From Anaerolineales bacterium (lineage in GTDB: Bacteria > Chloroflexota > Anaerolineae > Anaerolineales > UBA6663): a DNA stretch of 11,064 nt. The stretch lies in NCBI GenBank assembly GCA_017999235.1, contig JAGOBN010000061.1, forward strand, positions 1 through 11,064, given 5' to 3'. A program made the position numbers and the translations under genes. Below, in pieces: positions 6,385 through 11,064 of the stretch. How positions within the stretch are numbered: the stretch's first letter is position 1; every line of letters begins with the position of its first letter. The notes beneath the pieces were generated by a model, which made no database searches, was not told the origin of the DNA, and was given only the letters and a program-made list of their open reading frames with translations.

Positions 6385-7016
6385 GGGTGCAGCCTCTTGA
6401 GCAGGGCTCGACGGCCGGCCTCGGCCAGCGCCGCCACGGCCAGCCCGCGCTCAAAATCGGCGCGGGCGGTGCGGTGTTTGTAGAGCAGTTCGTTGATAAA
6501 CTGGATGGTGACGCCGGCCGGATGCCGCTCGACCACTGTGACCGGAGCGCCGGCGCGCACGATTCCCTCGCGCAGCACGCGCAGATAGTAGCCGCTCCGC
6601 CCGTTGGCGTGGATCCGCTCGATCAGGTCCGGGCGGCCGCGTTTGCCGGCCAGTTTGGAGCAGGGCTGGCGCGGCTGGCTCACCTGCACGCGCACGGCCT
6701 CCCCCACTTGCCAGATGTCGCCCAGACATACCTCGGTCTCCAGGGCGCCGGCCACCGTCAAGTTCTCGCTGAAGGCGCCCGGCTCCAGCGGCGCGCCCAG
6801 CTCCGCCGCCCAGTCCGCGTAGTGCTCATGCGGATAGACGCAGACTGCTTTGTCCGGCCCGCCGTGGTTCTTGAGGTCCGCCTGGCCGTCGCCGGCGAAG
6901 TTCTCGGCGGCCAGCCAGGCCTCCGCCACCGGTGCTTTCTGGCCGCCGGTCTGGACCTCTTTGCCGAAGTACGTGACGGCGGCCGGCCGGCCGACATTGA
7001 GAAAGACGATGTGCAT
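6381..7016 (-). CDS. MOSC-domain protein, YiiM-like
   Basis: This is a 211-residue predicted molybdenum-cofactor-binding protein. Visible YiiM/MOSC marks are KNHGGPDKAVCVYPHEHY (49-66), PGAFSENLT (79-87), LGDIWQVGEAV (98-108) and VSQPRQPCSKL (112-122), where Cys119 is the conserved candidate molybdenum ligand. A C-terminal helical segment beginning near residue 160 fits the small helical domain that follows MOSC in this family. E. coli YiiM acts with a reductase partner to reduce N-hydroxylated bases such as 6-hydroxylaminopurine; the same activity here is inference from homology. The usual GAFGENL has Ser83 in place of Gly. The start at ATG 7016 has only a weak GGAA nearby. The gene lies 37 bases after the Kv-beta-like reductase and overlaps the ankyrin gene by four bases. 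No molybdopterin synthesis gene is visible. Confidence 0.88.
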   Translation of the reverse strand: MHIVFLNVGRPAAVTYFGKEVQTGGQKAPVAEAWLAAENFAGDGQADLKNHGGPDKAVCVYPHEHYADWAAELGAPLEPGAFSENLTVAGALETEVCLGDIWQVGEAVRVQVSQPRQPCSKLAGKRGRPDLIERIHANGRSGYYLRVLREGIVRAGAPVTVVERHPAGVTIQFINELLYKHRTARADFERGLAVAALAEAGRRALLKRLHP

Positions 7017-7053
7017 AGTTCCAACCCCGTGGCCGTTTTTGCCAGCCGCTTGC

Positions 7054-8025
7054 CTATTGCGGCTTGTTGCCCAGCACCGCCTCGATGCGCTCCATCACCT
7101 CCGGGGTGAGCTTGGCGACCACGTCCAGGGCCCGCATGTTTTCATGCACCTGGCTGACGCGGCTGGCGCCGGTGATGACGGTGCTGACGTTCGGGTTCTT
7201 CAGACACCAGGCGAGGGCCAATTGGGCCAACGCACAGCCCAGATCGGCGGCGATCGGCTCCAGCGCCTGGACCTTTTTCAAACGCTCCTGGTCGGTCAGG
7301 CGGGCGCGCAGCCATTCGTAGCCGGGCAGGGCGCCGCGGCTGTCCGCGGGAATGCCGGCGCTGTATTTGCCGGTCAGCATGCCGGAGGCCAGCGGGCTAA
7401 AAATAGTGGTGCCCAGCCCGATCTCCTTATAGAGCCGGCCATATTCCTTCTCCACCCGGTCGCGCGTGAACAGGTTGTACTGCGGCTGTTCCATCTGCGG
7501 CTTGTGCAGGTGATGGCGCTCGGCGATCTGCCAGGCCTGCATGATCTGCTCGGCCCCCCACTCCGACGTCCCCCAATACAGGGCCTTGCCCTGGGTGATG
7601 ATGTCGTGCATGGCGCGCACGGTCTCTTCGATGGGGGTCTCCGGATCAGGACGATGGCAGAAGACTAGATCCACGTAATCCAGGCCGAAGCGCCGCAGCG
7701 AGCCCTCAATGGCCTGCAGCAGATATTTGCGGTTGAGCGTATTCTGCTCGTTGGGGCCGGCGTTCAGCCCCCAGTAGAACTTGGTGGAGACCACGTAGCT
7801 GGAGCGGCGCCAGCCGAGGCGCTTCAACGCGGCGCCCATAAGGATTTCTGATTCGCCCGCGGCGTAGCCTTCGGCGTTATCAAAGAAGTTGACGCCGGCG
7901 TCATACGCGGCGCGCAGGCAATCCAAGGCGGTGTCTTCCCCGAGTTGGTTCTTGAACGAGACCCACGATCCAAACGACAGTTCGCTGACCTTGAGGCCGG
8001 CGCTGCCCAAACGGCGGTAATTCAT
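7054..8025 (-). CDS. Aldo/keto reductase related to voltage-gated K+ channel beta subunits (AKR6-like)
   Basis: This is a 323-residue (beta/alpha)8-barrel NADPH-dependent reductase. The line of signatures follows eukaryotic Kv-beta closely: [19 protein letters not shown] (3-21), a nucleotide-side STKFYWG (80-86), [15 protein letters not shown] (98-112), [22 protein letters not shown], an EQPQYNLF segment, FSPLASG and a C-terminal ITGASR cofactor loop. The catalytic tetrad is Asp49, Tyr54, Lys82 and His124. Position 124 is His, as in typical AKRs, whereas mammalian Kv-beta has Asn. No potassium channel gene is in the window, so it is probably a soluble enzyme of the kind that reduces aldehydes such as methylglyoxal or glyceraldehyde 3-phosphate in bacteria; the substrate is inferred. 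AAAGGA lies nine bases before the ATG. The gene sits 44 bases after the hydroxyacid dehydrogenase in the same direction. Confidence 0.93.
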   Translation of the reverse strand: MNYRRLGSAGLKVSELSFGSWVSFKNQLGEDTALDCLRAAYDAGVNFFDNAEGYAAGESEILMGAALKRLGWRRSSYVVSTKFYWGLNAGPNEQNTLNRKYLLQAIEGSLRRFGLDYVDLVFCHRPDPETPIEETVRAMHDIITQGKALYWGTSEWGAEQIMQAWQIAERHHLHKPQMEQPQYNLFTRDRVEKEYGRLYKEIGLGTTIFSPLASGMLTGKYSAGIPADSRGALPGYEWLRARLTDQERLKKVQALEPIAADLGCALAQLALAWCLKNPNVSTVITGASRVSQVHENMRALDVVAKLTPEVMERIEAVLGNKPQ

Positions 8026-8069
8026 GCGAGAGTGTCCTTTGCGGATAAATTAAAAACCAGCGGCGGGCT

Positions 8070-8978
8070 TCAGGCCAGCGTCGGCTGGTGATCGGCGGTG
8101 TTCCCCGGTTGAGCGCCACGCACCACCTCGGCCTCGGCGGAGGCGTCCAGGTCCCCCAGCCCGCGCTGCAGGGCCATGCGGTACATCTCGCGCGCAGCGG
8201 CCACGGTGGGCAGCGGCACTTCCAGCGCCTCGCCCAGGCGCAGGGCGTAGCTGAGGTCTTTGTGCATCCAGCGCAGGGCGAAATGCACGTCGGTGTATTG
8301 GCGGTGAACGACGTTGGCGAGTTTATTCTTGACCATGGGGCTGCTGGCCGCGCCGGTCTGGATGGCCTGCGCCACGGCGGCCACCTCCAGGCCGGCCTGC
8401 TCAGCCAGGGCAATTGCCTCGCCCAGGGCGGCCAGGTGCACGGCCCCCATCATGTTGTTGATGAGTTTATAGACGCCGCCGGCGGTGGGCGGGCCGAGCC
8501 GGATGACGGTGCTGGCGCAGGCTTGCAGGACGGGCAGGGCGGCCGCAAAGGTCTCGGGCTCGCCGCCGGCGTAGATCGTCAGCGTGCCGCCGGCCGCCGC
8601 CTGTTTGCTGCCAAAGAGCGGCGCGTCCAGCGCTTGCAGGCCGCGCGCCCAGGCTTGGGCGTACCATTCCGTGAGCCACTCCAGCGACAGCGTGGCGCAC
8701 TCCACGGCCAGCTGGCCGGGGCGCGCGCTGGACAGCGCGCCGGCCTCGCCCAGCCAGATGGCGCGCGAGGCGGTGTCATCGGCCACCACGCTGATCAGCA
8801 CGTCGGCGGCTTCGGCCGCGGCGCGCGGCGTCTCGGCCCACTGCGCGCCCTGCGCCAGCAGCGGCTGGGCTTTGGCCCGGCTGCGGTTGTAGACGGTCAC
8901 CGGGAAACCGGCCTTAAGGATATTGTGGGCGAGGCCGGCGCCCATTGTGCCTAAACCCAGGATCGCCACGCGTTGCAT
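8070..8978 (-). CDS. NAD(P)-dependent beta-hydroxyacid dehydrogenase (3-hydroxyisobutyrate dehydrogenase / glyoxylate reductase family)
   Basis: This is a 302-residue member of the beta-hydroxyacid dehydrogenase family, which oxidises 3-hydroxyisobutyrate, tartronate semialdehyde or similar compounds, or reduces glyoxylate and succinic semialdehyde. The N-terminal Rossmann site is LGLGTMG (Gly8, Gly10, Gly13). Asn31-Arg32 at the end of the second strand suggests NADPH preference. The catalytic lysine is Lys171 with Asn175 (GGVYKLINN). The substrate motif, normally DAPVSG, reads DAPLFGSK (118-125); the following SK.A.GGTL pattern is closest to glyoxylate/succinic semialdehyde reductases, with Ser replaced by Phe122. 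Substrate is therefore uncertain. GAAAGGAA lies about six bases before the ATG, and a TATAAT box sits 42 bases upstream. The stop is followed after 44 bases by the Kv-beta-like reductase. Confidence 0.9.
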   Translation of the reverse strand: MQRVAILGLGTMGAGLAHNILKAGFPVTVYNRSRAKAQPLLAQGAQWAETPRAAAEAADVLISVVADDTASRAIWLGEAGALSSARPGQLAVECATLSLEWLTEWYAQAWARGLQALDAPLFGSKQAAAGGTLTIYAGGEPETFAAALPVLQACASTVIRLGPPTAGGVYKLINNMMGAVHLAALGEAIALAEQAGLEVAAVAQAIQTGAASSPMVKNKLANVVHRQYTDVHFALRWMHKDLSYALRLGEALEVPLPTVAAAREMYRMALQRGLGDLDASAEAEVVRGAQPGNTADHQPTLA

Positions 8979-9020
8979 GCGGATTCCTTTCAGGGATGCT
9001 CAAACGCAGGGGAGGCGAAA

Positions 9021-9026
9021 ATTATA
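9021..9026 (-). promoter_or_regulatory. Candidate -10 box for the hydroxyacid dehydrogenase gene
   Basis: A perfect TATAAT on the minus strand lies in the 53-base gap after the DUF711 gene, 42 bases before the ATG at 8978. It implies a short leader of about 35 bases that holds the GAAAGGAA ribosome binding site. No -35 match is visible upstream, where the sequence is the GC-rich DUF711 gene end. It would let this gene be expressed apart from DUF711. Confidence 0.4.
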
Positions 9027-9031
9027 ACGCC

Positions 9032-10267
9032 TCAGCCGCGGCCGCCCGGCGGAATCCGCGGCCGCAGCTCAAAGCCGGCGGCCCCGCCCAGCAGCCCGCC
9101 CAGGCCGGCGGCGCGTACGGCCAACACCCGGCTGGAGGCAAAGAAGGGGAAATCAAAGTTAACCGGGTCGCCGGCCTGCTTATCCGGCATGGGCATCAAC
9201 CGCGCCGTCAACGGCTTATCCAGCCGCAGCGCCAGGGCGGCCACATCCACCAGAATCCCGGCCAGGGCGTCGGCCGAGAGATCGCCGGGCAGCGGCACGG
9301 TATCCAGGCCGGTGCCGCAGACGGCCGAATACAGCAAGAGATCATTCACAGACAGCCAGCCCTCGGCGGCCCGGGCCGCCAGCACGGCGTCCTCCAAAAC
9401 CGGCAGGAACAAACCAGAAAACCCCGTGCGCTTGAACTCCGCCCGGTCCAGGGCTTCGGTCAAAAAAGCTGCCGCCGCCAGCGCGCCCGGCTCCCCCACC
9501 CGCGCGCCGGTTAAGCGCTCCAGCGCGCTGCCCAACGAGCGCGCCTCTTCCGGGAACGGCGCGAAGGAAAAATCCAGGCCGGTGAAGGCGAGATCCAGGC
9601 GGCCGGCTGCCTTCTTCACCAGGCTGGTCAGCCGCTGGCCTTCGGCCTCCAGCGCGGCCACTAGCCGGGCGCGCGCCTCCGCCAGCGTCTCGGCTTCCGC
9701 GCAGGCGCGCACGGCCAGGTCGGCGGATTCCAAACCCAACGCCACCGCCAGCGGCCCGCCGCCGTGATAGGCGGCCGGCAGGAACGGGACGCCGGCCGGC
9801 ACATTCGCCAGGGCCGCAAAGCGCAGGTTCCCCAAGCCGTCCGGGCGCAGGGCCGCGCAGCGGCGGATAATCTCGGCGCACACCCGAATGGCGGAGACGT
9901 TCACCCCGCCGGCGGAGTCCGCGATGACGGCCGCGGCGAAAATATTCTCCGTGGCGCCAATCACCTCCGGAATGACATGATAAAACTCCGGAGCATCGCT
10001 GGGCCGCGCCGGCCCAATACTGGCGTAATCCAGGCTGTGCACAAAGCACAGGTCCTCCAGCGCCTGGGCGTACGCCATCGCCTTCTCGGGCCGGCCGCCG
10101 ACGACGTCCGCGCAGGGCGGGCCGGCCAGGCGCGTGGTCTGCACCTGGTAACCGGCGTCTTGCAGCGCTTGCTTGAGGGCGGCCGCGGCTTGGCCGGCGG
10201 CGGCCAAACGCTCGGCGGAGAGCGGGAACTCCGGGTCGCAAAACAGGGTAATGGTGCGAATGTTCAT
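9032..10267 (-). CDS. DUF711 / UPF0210 family protein
   Basis: This 411-residue conserved protein of unknown function belongs to DUF711 (UPF0210). Features typical of the family are the N-terminal NIRTITLFCDP, an LPAAYHGGGP segment in the middle, a FSFAPFPEEARSLG segment, the block AEFKRTGFSGLFLPVLEDAV, the segment GTGLDTVPLPGDLS and a KPLTARLMPMPDKQAGD segment near the C-terminus. The family has been linked by fold to the barrel of pyruvate formate-lyase-type enzymes, but I see no glycyl-radical motif, and no reaction is established. No signal peptide or membrane segment is visible. I chose ATG 10267 because family members begin close to M(N/K)IR; an in-frame TTG at 10276 is an alternative. 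Neither has a Shine-Dalgarno sequence. A perfect -10 box lies just upstream. The upstream neighbour is a phosphatase-superfamily gene in the same direction. Confidence 0.88.
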   Translation of the reverse strand: MNIRTITLFCDPEFPLSAERLAAAGQAAAALKQALQDAGYQVQTTRLAGPPCADVVGGRPEKAMAYAQALEDLCFVHSLDYASIGPARPSDAPEFYHVIPEVIGATENIFAAAVIADSAGGVNVSAIRVCAEIIRRCAALRPDGLGNLRFAALANVPAGVPFLPAAYHGGGPLAVALGLESADLAVRACAEAETLAEARARLVAALEAEGQRLTSLVKKAAGRLDLAFTGLDFSFAPFPEEARSLGSALERLTGARVGEPGALAAAAFLTEALDRAEFKRTGFSGLFLPVLEDAVLAARAAEGWLSVNDLLLYSAVCGTGLDTVPLPGDLSADALAGILVDVAALALRLDKPLTARLMPMPDKQAGDPVNFDFPFFASSRVLAVRAAGLGGLLGGAAGFELRPRIPPGGRG

Positions 10268-10282
10268 GGAAATCAAGACGCC

Positions 10283-10288
10283 ATTATA
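10283..10288 (-). promoter_or_regulatory. -10 box for the DUF711 gene
   Basis: A perfect TATAAT on the minus strand is followed by six bases (GGCGTC), then TTG, and nine bases later by the ATG at 10267. Transcription would begin near 10276, giving a leader of at most about nine bases. A -35-like TTGCCT (10303-10308) stands only 14 bp away, shorter than usual. The site is predicted from sequence alone. Confidence 0.5.
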
Positions 10289-10349
10289 AAGGGCTGGGTT
10301 TTAGGCAACCCGCGTATCGAAAGTGTAACCTAAAAGCGCCCGCGGCCGC

Positions 10350-11064
10350 TCAGGGGGCGGGCGCCAGGGCCGCCAGCACCGGCCGGCCGGCGGCTTCGGG
10401 CGGCAGGGTCAGGCCCAAGAGATAGGCGAGGGTCGCGGCCGTGTCTACGATGTTGACCGGATCAGACAGGGCCGCATTGACGCGCACCCCCGGGCCGGCG
10501 ATGATCCATGGAATTGTCAGGTCCTCGGGGATGCGCCGGCCGTGGGTGAAATCCAGGCCGCCGTGATCGGCGGTGACCAGGACCACCGTGTCGGCCGGCA
10601 GGGCGGCCAGCAAACGCCCAAGCGCGGCGTCGGTGCGGGAAAGTTGAAAGACGTACACCGGGGACATCCAGCCGGTGAGATGACCAAAGTAATCGGGGTT
10701 GGGGAGATGGACCCCCAACACGTCCACGCCGGCGGCCGCTTGCCGCAGCGCCTCGTCCACCACCTCCGGGTCGCCGCCGCGCGCGAAGGTGTACACATCC
10801 AGCGCTTCCGGGGTATTAAAGTGCGCGAACTTTTCTTTGCCCGCAATGAGCGCCGTGCGGAGGCCGGCGGCGTGGGCCAGGCCAAAGAACGTGGTGGCCG
10901 TGATCACCCCGCGCGCCGGCGCGTAGTCATTCCAGGTGACGCCGTGGGTCTCCGGCAGCTGGCCCGTAAACATGGAGGTGTGGGCCGGCAGCGTGGCCGG
11001 CGGATAGATCGTCTGCGCTTGAAACGTGTAGCTCCCGCGCTGCGCCAGCGCCAGCAGATTGGGC
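10350..11064 (-). CDS. Alkaline-phosphatase-superfamily hydrolase, nucleotide pyrophosphatase/phosphodiesterase-like (partial, N-terminus off window)
   Basis: This is a predicted metal-dependent phosphodiesterase or phosphatase. The frame is open to the right edge and 237 residues are visible. The visible part starts with PNLLALAQRG, a segment that normally lies a short way into these proteins, so probably only a few dozen residues with the first metal-binding Asp are missing. Thr24 of the visible part, in PPATLPAHTSMFTG, is the expected nucleophile of NPP-type enzymes. Downstream metal ligands are visible in NPDYFGHLTG (Asp and His), VTADHGG (Asp and His) and FTHG (His). The C-terminal segment, ending LLGLTLPPEAAGRPVLAAL, is also typical of the superfamily. 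An internal ATG at 10973 is not the true start because the homology continues upstream. A signal peptide cannot be judged. Substrate is unknown; alternatives within the superfamily include phosphonate hydrolases and sulfatases. It precedes DUF711 by about 80 bases. Confidence 0.88.
   Translation of the reverse strand, partial: PNLLALAQRGSYTFQAQTIYPPATLPAHTSMFTGQLPETHGVTWNDYAPARGVITATTFFGLAHAAGLRTALIAGKEKFAHFNTPEALDVYTFARGGDPEVVDEALRQAAAGVDVLGVHLPNPDYFGHLTGWMSPVYVFQLSRTDAALGRLLAALPADTVVLVTADHGGLDFTHGRRIPEDLTIPWIIAGPGVRVNAALSDPVNIVDTAATLAYLLGLTLPPEAAGRPVLAALAPAP

Noticed and set aside
5821..7016. Ankyrin plus MOSC pair as a toxin/immunity or defence module
   Set aside because: Neither protein has a toxin, nuclease or secretion signature, and the surrounding genes are metabolic. 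No defence-gene neighbours are present.
8052..8089. Possible terminator between the hydroxyacid dehydrogenase and Kv-beta-like reductase genes
   Set aside because: On the minus strand a T-run follows GCTGG, which can pair with CCAGC in the gene end, but the stem is only five base pairs with a long loop, and a tighter competing hairpin exists inside the coding end. Too weak to call.
8088..8954. Open frame on the plus strand opposite the hydroxyacid dehydrogenase
   Set aside because: Low-complexity Gly/Arg/His-rich translation with no family signature; the minus-strand gene is unambiguous.
10296..10311. Small hairpin (GGGTT / AACCC) in the gap before DUF711
   Set aside because: Five base pairs with a six-base loop and no adjacent T-run on either strand; it overlaps the expected promoter spacer.

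Overview
The window is a GC-rich bacterial chromosomal segment with tightly packed genes. I count eleven protein genes, two of them cut by the window edges. No RNA gene, insertion sequence, CRISPR array or phage gene is visible, and no gap between genes is longer than about 150 bases. The gene content and the style of the proteins best fit a Chloroflexota bacterium, perhaps Anaerolineae-like: a lipoprotein MecA-type penicillin-binding protein, a LipB with the TFHGPGQLVGYP signature, a stand-alone ankyrin protein and a DUF711 protein. This placement is inference from sequence style; there is no marker gene.

Layout. (1) Bases 1-1889, minus strand: the N-terminal part of a class B penicillin-binding protein that carries a lipoprotein signal. 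Its active-site SxxK and SxN motifs are present and its KTG motif lies beyond the left edge. (2) Bases 1890-2036: a divergent promoter region. (3) Bases 2037-5766, plus strand: a run of four genes. These are a REC/HD-GYP response regulator (a predicted cyclic-di-GMP phosphodiesterase), octanoyltransferase LipB, an extended short-chain dehydrogenase/epimerase and a YdhF-type aldo/keto reductase. The gaps are 48, 45 and 1 bases. (4) Bases 5764-5799: a perfect 10-bp hairpin that separates two converging gene runs and can terminate at least the minus-strand one. (5) Bases 5821-11064, minus strand. In transcription order these are an alkaline-phosphatase-superfamily hydrolase (N-terminus missing), a DUF711 protein, a 3-hydroxyisobutyrate-dehydrogenase-like reductase, a Kv-beta-like aldo/keto reductase, a YiiM-type MOSC protein and an ankyrin-repeat protein. 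The last two overlap by four bases.

How the genes work together. Four of the eleven genes are predicted NAD(P)-dependent oxidoreductases from four different groups: extended SDR, YdhF-type AKR, AKR6-type AKR and beta-hydroxyacid dehydrogenase. The MOSC protein is probably also a redox enzyme, using a molybdenum cofactor. The region therefore looks like a cluster of small-molecule carbonyl reduction and housekeeping functions rather than one defined pathway. LipB supports lipoylation, but no lipA is seen. The response regulator has no histidine kinase beside it.

I did not find a convincing undescribed system. The points most worth checking are the ankyrin/MOSC translational coupling, the near-identical leaderless-type geometry of two minus-strand promoters, the cysteine-containing insertion and altered active-site neighbour in LipB, and the DUF711/phosphatase pair.
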